Below, one piece after another: positions 10,862 through 19,223 of a stretch of DNA of 64,000 nucleotides (the stretch's first letter is position 1; each line of letters starts with the position of its first letter). Position numbers and translations under genes: made by a program. Origin of the DNA: Deltaproteobacteria bacterium (GTDB lineage Bacteria > Myxococcota_A > UBA796 > CAJQPC01); assembly GCA_016717595.1 (NCBI GenBank), contig JADKFE010000033.1, positions 40,860 to 104,859 of the forward strand, given 5' to 3'. The notes under the pieces were generated by a model that was not told the origin of the DNA, made no database searches, and worked only from the letters and a program-made list of their open reading frames with translations.

Positions 10862-11790
10862 TTAGAGCGCGGCCCAGATCGGCCGCGTCGACCAGTCTCC
10901 CGGGGCGCCGAGCCTCGGGAGCAGCGCCGGATCGAGGGTGTGGAGGTGATCCCGCACGGCGCGGGGCCAGGGGTCGCCTGGCTGAACACACTGGATGAGG
11001 TGGGCGAGGAGGACGAGGGTGTTGTAGACCTTGCGCGGGGACTCCGGCGCGGTGCTCAAGGAGAGCGCGCGTGGAGTTCGAGGCAATCTTTGGGAGATTG
11101 ACGAAGTTCCGGGGGTTGTCCACAAGCGCGAGTGATGCGCGACCTAGTTTCGCATGAGCGCTGAGGTGATGCATGATGGAGCCCAACCATCGCTCATCAA
11201 GGTGATAGGTCGTCGCGATCCGTTGGCGAATCGTTGTTCTTGTGGTAACGGTTGAGCAGTGTCAGCGGTGCCGAACGTGATGACCCTCCGGCGACTACCC
11301 AGATGGGGGCCAAGTTGCCCCCTTCTGTCGGTGGTGTTCGATGAAGGGCTCGTGGCTCTGCTTGATGTCCTCTTCGATGCGTCTTTTGGTCTCCGTGAAG
11401 CCTGGGCCATTAAAGTGAGCTTGATTCTGGTATGCGAGAGGATCATTTAGGGAGTGCGCGAGGACGTAGGCCCAGCGAGCGCGCAACGAGAGCTCCAGGC
11501 GCTCGCAAGCCGACCAGACCAAGGGCGGAAGATCTGGTCGAAACTGGTACAGCCCCCCAGATCTGCCCAAATGTTGTCCCAGGTACAAAACTGGTCGGGC
11601 GCCCCAGGCAGCGTAAACGGCAGGCGATACACGGAGAGACGATAGTAGTTGTGGTGCGCCAGAACACGAAGGGCGGCGGCTTCATCGTCAATCTCCAGGC
11701 CCGCGCCCTGAGGATCGGGAGCTGCTCTGAGGTTGTGGTGGATCGGTTGAGGTCGAGGCTTGTCCATGGGAAGAAGTCCCCTAAGGTCAA
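10862..11790 (-). pseudogene. Decayed Abi_2-family abortive-infection gene
   Basis: Reading the minus strand and switching frame reconstructs an Abi_2 (AbiD/AbiF-like) protein of the usual ~310-residue length. Visible in order: LEIDDEAAALRVLAHHNYYR (about 11710-11640), FVPGTTFGQIW, LVWSACERLELSLRARWAYV, then APIWVV, ITFGT, HLDERWLGSIMHHLSA, RN-stop-VAHHSRLW, and RKVYNTLVLLAHLIQ with the end GDWSTRPIWAAL at 10862. At least five shifts are needed, several at short homopolymers (TTTT near 11586, GGGGGG near 11560, GGGGG near 11312), plus an in-frame TAG between RN and VAHH. Codon choice is less GC-rich than in flanking genes, consistent with acquisition from elsewhere. Abi_2 proteins are linked to phage resistance; this copy cannot be functional as written. 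Confidence 0.8.
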
Positions 11791-11937
11791 GAGCCCGCAG
11801 GAGAAACCCCGTAGACAGCCTACGGGAGTCCAGAAGTCTCCCTGGTGCGCATCGTTGAGAGGCGTGGGTGCTGTTGCTTCAAACTCTATCAGGACATGGA
11901 GCGTAAGGCTGCGCGCGGCCGTCCCAACCGCGCCCTC

Positions 11938-12897
11938 TCACCCCTCATCCGCCCAGCGCAACAGCGCCTCGACGTCGCGCCAGCGCCACTCGTTCTTGCC
12001 TGCGCCGAGCACGCTGAAGGCGATCTGCCTGCCCGAGGGCGTCACAAACACCCCGGCGAAACAGTAGCCCGCGGTGTCGGTGTAGCCGGTCTTCGCGGCG
12101 AGGATCTCCAGGTCTTTACGACCGGCGAGGCGGTTGGTGGAGTACAGACGACGGTCACGCTCGACGTCGGTGCGCTCGATGTCCCAGTGCTCGGCGGTCG
12201 CGGGGATCGACAGGACGGGGTGCGCGGCGACGGCCAAGGCCGCCCGGGCCATGTCGCGGGCGGTGGAGAGGTTCTCGTCCTCTAAGCCTGAAGGGTCGGC
12301 CCAGGTGGACATGGCCATGTGGAGGTCTGCGGAGACCTCGTCCATGCGGTGGATGAAGTCGTCGTAGGGGAGGCCCGAGGCCACCTGCATGCCGTAGGCG
12401 CCGCGGTTGTCTGAAGACACGAGGGCCGAGCCGAGGAGATCCCAGGCGCGGTAACACTCGCCCGTGGAGAGCTTGGAGAACGCGCCGTTCCGGGTGGGCC
12501 GAAAACGCACGTCGATGCAGAAGTCGCGATCCAGATCCGGGGACTCCGAGGCCATCGCCAGAGACGACACGAGCTTCGTGAGCGAGGCCACGGGGCGGCG
12601 ATCGTCGGCGGCGCGCTCGTAGAGCACCTCGCCGGAGTCGACGTCGAAGGCGAACACGGCGCGGCTGTAGAGCTTCGGCGCGCCGGTCGTAGGCGCGGCG
12701 CGGCGATCGAGCTCGGGGAGCACGGCGAGGGGCCCGGGGTTGGGGTGCCAGCTCGGCGGGGTCCAGCTCGCCGGGCGAGGCTTCGTCGGCGAGCCCTCCA
12801 GGTCGGCCTGGGCGGGCGTGTTCAGGAGGTTGAAGGTCGCGGCGCCGAGGATGACCACCCAGGCGGTCACGAGCGCACGGCTCATCAGTCGGGTCAT
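11938..12897 (-). CDS. D-alanyl-D-alanine carboxypeptidase (S11 penicillin-binding protein)
   Basis: 319-residue exported serine peptidase that trims the terminal D-Ala of peptidoglycan pentapeptides. The signal peptide ends NTPAQA. All three active-site motifs are present: SLTK (Ser105/Lys108), SDN (162-164) and KTG (269-271). The usual C-terminal PBP5 domain is missing, as in short S11 enzymes. Start 12897 is preferred over in-frame ATG 12936, because the latter would fall in the -10 region of the likely promoter and gives a worse signal peptide. It is divergent from the START-like lipoprotein at 13060 and stands alone after the Abi_2 relic. Confidence 0.9.
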   Translation of the reverse strand: MTRLMSRALVTAWVVILGAATFNLLNTPAQADLEGSPTKPRPASWTPPSWHPNPGPLAVLPELDRRAAPTTGAPKLYSRAVFAFDVDSGEVLYERAADDRRPVASLTKLVSSLAMASESPDLDRDFCIDVRFRPTRNGAFSKLSTGECYRAWDLLGSALVSSDNRGAYGMQVASGLPYDDFIHRMDEVSADLHMAMSTWADPSGLEDENLSTARDMARAALAVAAHPVLSIPATAEHWDIERTDVERDRRLYSTNRLAGRKDLEILAAKTGYTDTAGYCFAGVFVTPSGRQIAFSVLGAGKNEWRWRDVEALLRWADEG

Positions 12898-12934
12898 GTC
12901 CCTGCCCTGATTGAAAGAGGGGGGTGAGGACTCC

Positions 12935-12963
12935 ATGTCACCAGTTTCGGTTTGACCTGTCAA
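12935..12963 (-). promoter_or_regulatory. Probable promoter of the carboxypeptidase gene, with small palindrome
   Basis: On the minus strand TTGACA (12963-12958) is a perfect -35, and 17 bases on TGACAT (12940-12935) is a fair -10. A start point near 12928 would leave a leader of about 30 bases before ATG 12897. The -35 lies inside the palindrome TTGACctGTCAA (12952-12963), so both strands carry TTGAC here. Sigma-70-type by eye only. Confidence 0.35.
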
Positions 12964-13059
12964 CACCACAAGCTCGACTTCATGTGAAGAGTTTCTTGAC
13001 CTCCCCTGCGTGCGCGCCTCAGCGGCGGTATTGTAGAGGTGATCTTCAGAGGATCTTCT

Positions 13060-13746
13060 ATGCGCAATGTGATCCAAACCCTGTCCCCGATCGCGCTCTT
13101 GCCGATCCTGATCTCGCTCAGCGCCTGCACCAAAGACGACGTCGTCGCCGACGACACCAGCTCGATCTACCCCGAGGGCCTCGCGCCCTTGGCCGAGAAC
13201 ACCGCGCCCGCGCCAGCGAGCACCGAGGCCGAGCCTTGGCCCGAGCAGCTCTCCTTGGTGAGCGACGGCGAGGCCGAGCCGATGTGGGTTCACGCCCGGG
13301 GCTACATCCAGCAGCCCGTCTCGGCGGTGTGGGCGGCGCTCTCGACGCCTGAGGTCGTCGTCGATCGCCGGGTGGTGGGGGAGTGGACGGTGCAGCAGGA
13401 CGACCCTCCGCGCTACGACGTGGGCTTCTTGTTGCACTACGTCGTCTTTGACGTGGTCACCGTCGAGTTTGACCTCCAGTGGGATCAGGCGGTCATCGAG
13501 GGCAGCGCCGCGGCGCCGACGCAGGTCGCCGCGCGGATGGAGAAGGTGGACGGCACGGTGTTCATCTCGCTCATGGAGTGCTCGGTCTTGCTCATCGAGG
13601 TCGCTGACGGGGTCACTGAGGTGCAGCTCGTCTACCAGCTTGAGTCGGCCACGGGCGAGATCGAGCCCGCCGAGGAGTATGTCACCGACCTCTTCGAGAG
13701 CCTCAAGGCCGTGGCCCACGGCGAGGCGCTGCCCACCTACGAGTGA
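13060..13746 (+). CDS. START/SRPBCC-like lipoprotein
   Basis: 228-residue lipoprotein: N-terminal hydrophobic run ending LSAC, then a Pro/Ala-rich linker. From about residue 75 a helix-grip pattern begins (ARGYIQQPVSAVWAALSTPE), characteristic of polyketide-cyclase/START-like (SRPBCC) folds that hold hydrophobic ligands. ATG 13060 is chosen over an in-frame ATG 21 bases upstream because AGAGGA sits at the right distance and the lipobox is then placed normally. The ligand is unknown. It ends about 60 bases before the WD40 gene. Confidence 0.6.
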   Translation: MRNVIQTLSPIALLPILISLSACTKDDVVADDTSSIYPEGLAPLAENTAPAPASTEAEPWPEQLSLVSDGEAEPMWVHARGYIQQPVSAVWAALSTPEVVVDRRVVGEWTVQQDDPPRYDVGFLLHYVVFDVVTVEFDLQWDQAVIEGSAAAPTQVAARMEKVDGTVFISLMECSVLLIEVADGVTEVQLVYQLESATGEIEPAEEYVTDLFESLKAVAHGEALPTYE

Positions 13747-13804
13747 GCCGGGCCTCTGGATCTCGTCGCGCTGCGGACGTCACGCATCTGGTAGAGTGGC
13801 CCCG

Positions 13805-15751
13805 ATGCGCCGCGTCACCCCCCTGCTGCTGATCCTCACCCTAGGCGCCCTGGCGGACTCTAGCCGCGCCGGGCCGCCCGTGGACCTCCGCGCCTTGGCC
13901 CGGGGCTACACCCTGCAGTCGGTGCTGGGCCTGCCGTCCGCCGCCGGGCTCGCCTTCTCCCCAGACGGGCAGACGCTCTACGCCGCGGGCACCGACGACG
14001 CCCTGCGGGTGTTTGACGCCCGCAGCCTCACGCTCCGCGCCTCGTGGGGCCACGACGGGGCCCGGGTGCGCCAGGTCGTCGTCTCTCCAGATGGGCAGCG
14101 CGTGGCCGTCGGCGACATGCAGGGCAACATCACCCAGCACGACGCCGCCACGGGCAAGGTGATCACCCGGGTCAAAGGCACCGGTCGGCCCTGCATCGGC
14201 CTCGGCTGGTCACCCGACGGCACGAAGCTGGCGTACGCCGCGCTTTATGGCCCGGCGCGGGTGGTCGAGGCCGCCACGGGCAGGCCCTTGGACGATCTCA
14301 ACGGCCCCGGCGAGTGGTTCGGTGAGGCGCGTTTTAGCTTTGAGGCCAACCGTGTGGCCCTGATCGGCCGCGACGGCCTGGTGCGGGTGCTCGATCTGCG
14401 CACCGGCGCCCTGCTCAAGACGCTCAGCGCCGCGCCCGGAGAGGCCACCCGGCTCGTGTGGTCCGGCGACGGCCAGCGCCTCGCGGTGGAGGACGGCCAA
14501 GGCCAGGCGCTCGTGTGGACGGTGGAGGGCAAGCTCACCCAGGTCAACCGCGCCCCGGAGCCGATGGGCGGCCTGATCTTCGCCCCCGATCACCGCACGC
14601 TGTTGAGCCCCGCGGGCCAAAACCGCGTGGAGGTGTGGAGCGCCCGCAAAGACACGACGATCGCGCCCCTCTCCGCGCCGCCGCGCTGGCTCGGCCTGCC
14701 CATCGAGGAGGAGGTCCCCGAGGCCAGCGAAGGCCGCTATCTCGGCGTCCCCGCGGCGATCTCCCCCGACGGCGCCCTGCTCGCCGAGTCGTGGACAAAC
14801 CAGCTCCGGGTGTGGGAGCTGGCCACGGGCGCGCTGCTCTCCACGAGAGACACCGGCCTCGCCGAGGTCACCGACGTAGACGTGGGCCCCAAGGCCACAA
14901 ACGTCGTGGTGACCACCACCGATGGCCGGGTGCAGGTCTACGACGCTGAGGGCGCCGCCCTGCGCGCCGAGCTGGTCTTGCCCAAAGGCCCCGCCCGCGC
15001 CGCCGACCTCTCCCCGGACGGCCGCACCGTCGCCATCGCCGGGCCCGACTTTCATGTGCGGGTGTGGGAGCCCTTCGCCGGCGGCCCCACCACGACGATG
15101 TTTGGCCACACCGGCCCCGTCACCGACGTGCTGTACACCAACGACGGCCGCCGGGTGCTCTCGGCCTCTTCAGACGGCACCGTCGGCGGCTGGGACGTGC
15201 CCAGCCGACAGCGCGTCGCGGAGCTGCCCGCCCAGCCCCAAGGCGTGCGGTCTCTGGGCCTCACCCGCGACGGCCTCATCGTCGCCTTCGGGGCCACGCC
15301 GCCGCCGAGCGCCGCCCCCGCCACGCCGCCGCCCACCCCCGCCGCCACGCCGGGCCCCGCCACCCCGCTCCTGTTCACCAGCGCCGGGGCCCCGAGCCCC
15401 CAGGCCGCGCTCAAGCTCGGCTGCGCCGGGGTGCCCGCCGTGGTGAGCCGCGACGGCAAACACCTGATCTGCGCCAAGGAGCAGCTCGTGAAGGTCGAGA
15501 TCAGCACCGGCTTGGAGGTCTACGCCGCCGCCGGGCGCTACACGTCTCTGGCCTTGAGCCCCGACGGCCAGCTCCTCGCCGCGGGGACGGGGGGCGGCGC
15601 GGTGAGCGTGCTCGACCCCAAGACCGGCGCGCTCCTCGTCTCTTTGCCGGGCCACGCCGAGCGGGTGACGGCGGTGGCGTTCTCCGACGATGGCCGGGTG
15701 ATCGTGAGCGGCAGCGCCGATGGCACCACGCGGGTCTGGAGCCGCCCATGA
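13805..15751 (+). CDS. Exported WD40-repeat protein
   Basis: 648-residue beta-propeller protein with a signal peptide (LLLILTLGALADSSRAG). Repeated blade motifs are clear: LAFSPDGQTLYAAGTDDALR, VVVSPDGQRVAVGDMQGNI, LLSASSDGTVGGWD and AVAFSDDGRVIVSGSADGTT, probably two propellers. A Pro/Ala/Thr linker near residues 500-520 (TPPPSAAPATPPPTP) separates the last blades. The gene ends in an ATGA overlap with the esterase gene, so the two are translationally coupled. No Shine-Dalgarno; TAGAGT at 13792-13797 lies 7 bases before the ATG, suggesting a leaderless message. Likely a periplasmic scaffold; partner unknown. Confidence 0.85.
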   Translation: MRRVTPLLLILTLGALADSSRAGPPVDLRALARGYTLQSVLGLPSAAGLAFSPDGQTLYAAGTDDALRVFDARSLTLRASWGHDGARVRQVVVSPDGQRVAVGDMQGNITQHDAATGKVITRVKGTGRPCIGLGWSPDGTKLAYAALYGPARVVEAATGRPLDDLNGPGEWFGEARFSFEANRVALIGRDGLVRVLDLRTGALLKTLSAAPGEATRLVWSGDGQRLAVEDGQGQALVWTVEGKLTQVNRAPEPMGGLIFAPDHRTLLSPAGQNRVEVWSARKDTTIAPLSAPPRWLGLPIEEEVPEASEGRYLGVPAAISPDGALLAESWTNQLRVWELATGALLSTRDTGLAEVTDVDVGPKATNVVVTTTDGRVQVYDAEGAALRAELVLPKGPARAADLSPDGRTVAIAGPDFHVRVWEPFAGGPTTTMFGHTGPVTDVLYTNDGRRVLSASSDGTVGGWDVPSRQRVAELPAQPQGVRSLGLTRDGLIVAFGATPPPSAAPATPPPTPAATPGPATPLLFTSAGAPSPQAALKLGCAGVPAVVSRDGKHLICAKEQLVKVEISTGLEVYAAAGRYTSLALSPDGQLLAAGTGGGAVSVLDPKTGALLVSLPGHAERVTAVAFSDDGRVIVSGSADGTTRVWSRP

Positions 15752-16728
15752 GCGAAGGGGTGAGCCCGCTGGTCGGCACCCTGCGCCGCGCCCGCGCCGT
15801 CGCCGTCGCCCGGGTGGTCGCCGGTGGCTTTGAGGTGCTCTCCCGGGTGGGCGGCGCCACGCCCCTGGCCCGGCCGGAGCGCTACGGCGCCGAGCTCGCC
15901 GGTCGAGATCTGCCCTACGGCCCACACCCCCGGCAGACGGTGGACATCTACCGCCCCGTCGAGTCCAGCGGCCCGGCGCCGGTGATGGTGTACTTCCACG
16001 GCGGCGGCTTTCGGGCGATGTCCAAAGACACCCACTGGCTGATGGCCCTGCGCTTCGCCCGGGCGGGCTTCGTCGTGGTGAACGTCGATTATCGCCTCGC
16101 GCCGGAGAGCCCCTTCCCCGCCGCCGCCCAAGACGCCTGCGCCGCGATCCGCCTCGCCGTAGACCTCGCCGGTCGCTACGGCGGTGACCCGTCGCGCCTG
16201 CTCATCGCCGGGGAGAGCGCCGGGGCCAACCTCACCGCCGTGGCCACCATCGCCTGCTGCTTTGAGCGCCCCGAGCCCTGGGCCCGGGACGTCTACAAGC
16301 TCGGCGTGGTGCCCCGGGCGTCCTTGCCCGCCTGCGGCATCCTCCAGGTGAGCGACACCGAACGTTTCACCCGGGCCAAGCCGCTGCCGCTGATCTCCCG
16401 GGACGCCCTGCGTGACCCCGAGGCCGCCTACCTCAAGCGCAGCCTGAGCGGCGAGGTTGAGCTGGCCGACCCGCTCCTGGTGATGGAGCGCGCCGCCCGC
16501 GCCGATCGCCCTCTGCCGCCGCACTTTTTGCCCTGCGGCACCAAAGACCCCCTCCTCGACGACACCCGGCGCATGGCCGCCGCCGTCACGCGCCTGGGCG
16601 GCGAGTCGATCCTGCGGGTCTATCCCGGCGAGATCCACGCCTTTCACGCCTTGGTCTGGCGCCCGGCGGCCCGCCGCTGCTGGGAGGAGATGACCCAGTT
16701 CGCCTTGGACCGCAGCGCCGCCCCCTGA
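15748..16728 (+). CDS. Alpha/beta hydrolase, HSL-type esterase
   Basis: 326-residue esterase/lipase of the hormone-sensitive-lipase family. Oxyanion motif HGGG (84-87), nucleophile elbow GESAG (Ser157), acid Asp267 in CGTKDPLLDD and His297 in GEIHAFH make a complete triad. No signal peptide. ATG 15748 overlaps the WD40 stop by four bases. Much longer in-frame extension upstream is the shadow of the WD40 gene. Substrate probably short-chain acyl esters (family knowledge). Convergent with the CobW gene. Confidence 0.9.
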   Translation: MSEGVSPLVGTLRRARAVAVARVVAGGFEVLSRVGGATPLARPERYGAELAGRDLPYGPHPRQTVDIYRPVESSGPAPVMVYFHGGGFRAMSKDTHWLMALRFARAGFVVVNVDYRLAPESPFPAAAQDACAAIRLAVDLAGRYGGDPSRLLIAGESAGANLTAVATIACCFERPEPWARDVYKLGVVPRASLPACGILQVSDTERFTRAKPLPLISRDALRDPEAAYLKRSLSGEVELADPLLVMERAARADRPLPPHFLPCGTKDPLLDDTRRMAAAVTRLGGESILRVYPGEIHAFHALVWRPAARRCWEEMTQFALDRSAAP

Positions 16729-16745
16729 GCCGGGCCTCAGGCTCA
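16726..16745. terminator. Inverted repeat formed by two convergent stop codons
   Basis: TGAGCC (16726-16731) pairs with GGCTCA (16740-16745) around an 8-base loop. The stop codons of the esterase (+) and CobW (-) genes lie inside the two arms. It could act as a small bidirectional terminator; no T-tract follows on either side. Confidence 0.35.
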
Positions 16746-17675
16746 GCCGTGGTCGTGCTCGTGATCGTGGTGCTCGTCGTGGCCCGCCGCGCGGCGGATC
16801 ACCACCAAGGTGCCCAAGGCCCGCGCGTCGCGGCCCGCGCCCAGGGGCCCGATCTCGACCCGGTTGCCGACGCCTTGCACGAGCAGCGTCCCCTCGGCCC
16901 CTTGAACGAAGCCCTTGACGCGTAAGGCGCCGAGGCCGACGAGCCGCTCGCGAAGGGCCTCGGGATCGGCCCCAGACGGGATCTCAAGCAGCTCGGTGAC
17001 GAAGCGCTCATGGCTGTGCGGGCGCGGGCTGTGACCCTGGTGCCTCCGCCTGGCGCGCAGGGCGTCGGGGTCGGGCGGGAAGAGCAGGTCGGGGTTGAGG
17101 TCTCCGGCGACGGCCTCCACGATGGGCACACCGCTCACACGCTCGGCCAAGGCGGCGCGGGCGAGGGCCTGATCCGCTGGAGAGAGCAGGTCAAGCTTTG
17201 AGAGCACGACCAGATCCGCGGAGGAGACCTGCTCCTCAAAGGTGCCGTCGAGATCACGGCCTTCAGCGAGCTGCGCCGCCGAGCACACGACCACGGCGGC
17301 GTCGTCGCCGATCCAGGCGTTTACCGGCTCCCGCCAGAGGTTGAGCTGGGTCTCAAAGGGCAGGGCCACGCCGGAGGTCTCGATGATCACCCGGTCGGGC
17401 TTTACCCGCTCGTAGAGGAGCTGAAGCGTCTCGATCAGGGTGTCGGAGAGGCGGCAGCAGACGCAGCCCCCGGCGAGCTCGATGAACGACTCCGAGGCGC
17501 CGCCGCCGCTGAGCAGGGCCTCGTCGATGCCCAGCTCACCGAGCTCGTTGGAGATGACGGCCACACGCACACCGTCGCGCTGGGCGCGCTCTAGGAGCGC
17601 CCGCACGAGGGTGGTCTTGCCCGCGCCGAGAAAGCCCGAGACGACGAGCGCCGGGACCAACGGGAGCGCCGCCAA
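16743..17675 (-). CDS. CobW/G3E-family GTPase, putative zinc chaperone
   Basis: 310-residue G3E GTPase. P-loop GFLGAGKTT (14-22), CxCC metal site in GGCVCC (Cys71, 73, 74), an SKLD in place of the usual NKxD G4 motif, and a His-rich tail (HDEHHDHEHDHG). These features fit COG0523 metallochaperones that deliver Zn or Co. It follows the CGFS glutaredoxin gene by 4 bases and a BolA gene before that, so the operon order is bolA-grx-cobW. Together this suggests Fe-S/metal handling; the metal is inferred. Confidence 0.88.
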   Translation of the reverse strand: MAALPLVPALVVSGFLGAGKTTLVRALLERAQRDGVRVAVISNELGELGIDEALLSGGGASESFIELAGGCVCCRLSDTLIETLQLLYERVKPDRVIIETSGVALPFETQLNLWREPVNAWIGDDAAVVVCSAAQLAEGRDLDGTFEEQVSSADLVVLSKLDLLSPADQALARAALAERVSGVPIVEAVAGDLNPDLLFPPDPDALRARRRHQGHSPRPHSHERFVTELLEIPSGADPEALRERLVGLGALRVKGFVQGAEGTLLVQGVGNRVEIGPLGAGRDARALGTLVVIRRAAGHDEHHDHEHDHG

Positions 17676-17679
17676 GCGC

Positions 17680-18015
17680 TCAGCTCTGCGGCGCGGCGGG
17701 GGCCTTGTTGATCAGCTCCTGCAGCTCGCCGCTCTCGTACATCTCCATCATGATGTCCGAGCCGCCGACGAACTGGCCGTCGATGTAGAGCTGGGGGATG
17801 GTCGGCCAGGACGAGAAGGTCTTCACGCCGTCGCGCACGGCGGGATCCGAGAGCACGTCGAAGGTGGAGAACTGGGCGCCGGAGCGCTTGAGGATCTCGA
17901 TGGCCCGGGCCGAGAAGCCGCACTGCGGGAAAAACTTCGTGCCCTTCATAAACAGGACGACGCGGTCCTTGGTGACCAGCTCGCGGATGTAGTCGTGCAC
18001 GGGGTTGTTGCTCAT
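17680..18015 (-). CDS. grxD: CGFS monothiol glutaredoxin (Grx4 type)
   Basis: 111-residue single-domain glutaredoxin with the CGFS active site (Cys32), KGTKFFPQCGFS, then WPTIPQLYIDGQFVGGSDIM, the glutathione-binding TIP and GG segments. Grx4-type proteins hold a [2Fe-2S] cluster with glutathione and pair with BolA. The bolA homologue is immediately upstream on the same strand and a CobW metallochaperone follows after 4 bases, strong context for cluster transfer or metal sensing. Normal family length, intact. Confidence 0.95.
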   Translation of the reverse strand: MSNNPVHDYIRELVTKDRVVLFMKGTKFFPQCGFSARAIEILKRSGAQFSTFDVLSDPAVRDGVKTFSSWPTIPQLYIDGQFVGGSDIMMEMYESGELQELINKAPAAPQS

Positions 18016-18059
18016 AAGGACTCCGGCGAGGTGGGGTGAGGCGGGGAAGAGCGGGGAAG

Positions 18060-18308
18060 TTAGGCGCGAGACGCCCAGCGGGAAGGGGTCCAGGTGCGCA
18101 GGGCGAGGGCGTGGATCGCGCCACCAACGAGACCATCCAGGGCCTTGTACACGAGCTGGTGCTGCTGGATGCGGCTGAGGCCCTCAAAGCTGGGGCTGAT
18201 GACGTCGGCGGAGAAGTGCTCCTTGTCTCCGGCCTCATCGGCGACGATGGCCAAAGAGTCAGGGATCTTGGCCTGGATCAAGGCCTGAACGGCTGCGGGC
18301 TCCATCAT
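18060..18308 (-). CDS. bolA: BolA-family protein
   Basis: 82-residue BolA homologue: DKEHFSADVISPSFEGLSRI, then QHQLVYKALDGLVGGAIHAL ending in ALRTWTP, the family's helix-turn-helix-like core with a conserved His in IHAL. Two adjacent ATGs (18308 and 18305) are possible; GGAGG about 8 bases upstream suits either. BolA proteins form [2Fe-2S]-bridged dimers with CGFS glutaredoxins, and that partner gene begins 44 bases downstream. Divergent from plsC at 18387. Confidence 0.9.
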   Translation of the reverse strand: MMEPAAVQALIQAKIPDSLAIVADEAGDKEHFSADVISPSFEGLSRIQQHQLVYKALDGLVGGAIHALALRTWTPSRWASRA

Positions 18309-18386
18309 GGCGGCGGACCTCCAGTCCGGTCTCTTAACCCCTCTCCCCTGCCTCAGCCGCGCCAGATGTGCTAAACAGAGCCCTCG

Positions 18387-19133
18387 ATGCGACTCGTCCC
18401 CTACCTCAACGCCTTGGTCGGCGCGGTCATCGCTGGCGCGATCGCCACCGCGTTCTTGATCCCCGCGCTGCCCTTCGTCGTCGTGCCCCGCGGGCGCCGT
18501 GAGCGCTACATCTGGTGGACCAACACCGGCGCCTCCTACGGCATCCTCCGCTACGCCTTGCGGGCCGAGCTCGACGTGGTGGGCCGAGAACACATCCCCT
18601 TCGGCCAGCCGTACATGGTCGTGGCCAACCACCGCTCGTGGGTAGACGTCATCACGCTCATCTGGGCGGCCCGCGCCGAGGGCCTCTCCAAACGTGAGGT
18701 GTTCTTCACGCCGGTCATGGGCGTGTTGGGCTACCTCGGCGGCGCGGTGTTCTTCAACCGCGACCACGCAGAAGGACGCCGACGCGCCAAAGAGGAGTGC
18801 CTGTACCTGCTCAAGCAGGGCGTGCCCTTGCACATCTACCCCGAGGGCACCCGCACCCGAGATGGCAAACTCCGTGAAAAGATCCATCTCGCCATGCTCG
18901 AGGTCTGTTGGGAACATCGCATACCGCTGGTCCCCGCGGCGCTGTGGGGGACGGAGCGTGTGGTGGGCGTCCCATTCCGGGGTGTACACCTGGGCGAGAC
19001 GGTCCACGCGCGGTTTCGTCCGCCCTTAGACCCCGCGCTCTACCCAAACGGTGAGGAGTACGCCAAGGCCTGCTGGGCCCAGGTCACGGAGATGGTGAAC
19101 GCCCTTGAGTCGGAGTACGCGGAGAAGCGCTGA
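18387..19133 (+). CDS. plsC: 1-acyl-sn-glycerol-3-phosphate acyltransferase
   Basis: 248-residue membrane-associated acyltransferase converting lysophosphatidic acid to phosphatidic acid. N-terminal hydrophobic helix (LVGAVIAGAIATAFLIPAL), catalytic NHRSWVD (HxxxxD) and substrate-binding YPEGTRTRDG are all present; length is normal. Only a weak AGAG precedes ATG 18387, and a CTAAAC-like -10 lies about 10 bases upstream, so a very short leader is possible. Divergent from bolA. Confidence 0.9.
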   Translation: MRLVPYLNALVGAVIAGAIATAFLIPALPFVVVPRGRRERYIWWTNTGASYGILRYALRAELDVVGREHIPFGQPYMVVANHRSWVDVITLIWAARAEGLSKREVFFTPVMGVLGYLGGAVFFNRDHAEGRRRAKEECLYLLKQGVPLHIYPEGTRTRDGKLREKIHLAMLEVCWEHRIPLVPAALWGTERVVGVPFRGVHLGETVHARFRPPLDPALYPNGEEYAKACWAQVTEMVNALESEYAEKR

Positions 19134-19223
19134 GCGCGCCTGCGAACCCTGGCTGGTTTGAGGCATACTGCTCGACGATCCGCGCCTCGTCGTCTCCGCG
19201 CCTTCGCACCCAGGAGCTCCCCC

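Noticed and set aside
10852..11937. Insertion sequence or prophage remnant around the Abi_2 relic
   Set aside because: No transposase or integrase motif, and no inverted or direct repeat flanking the region was seen.
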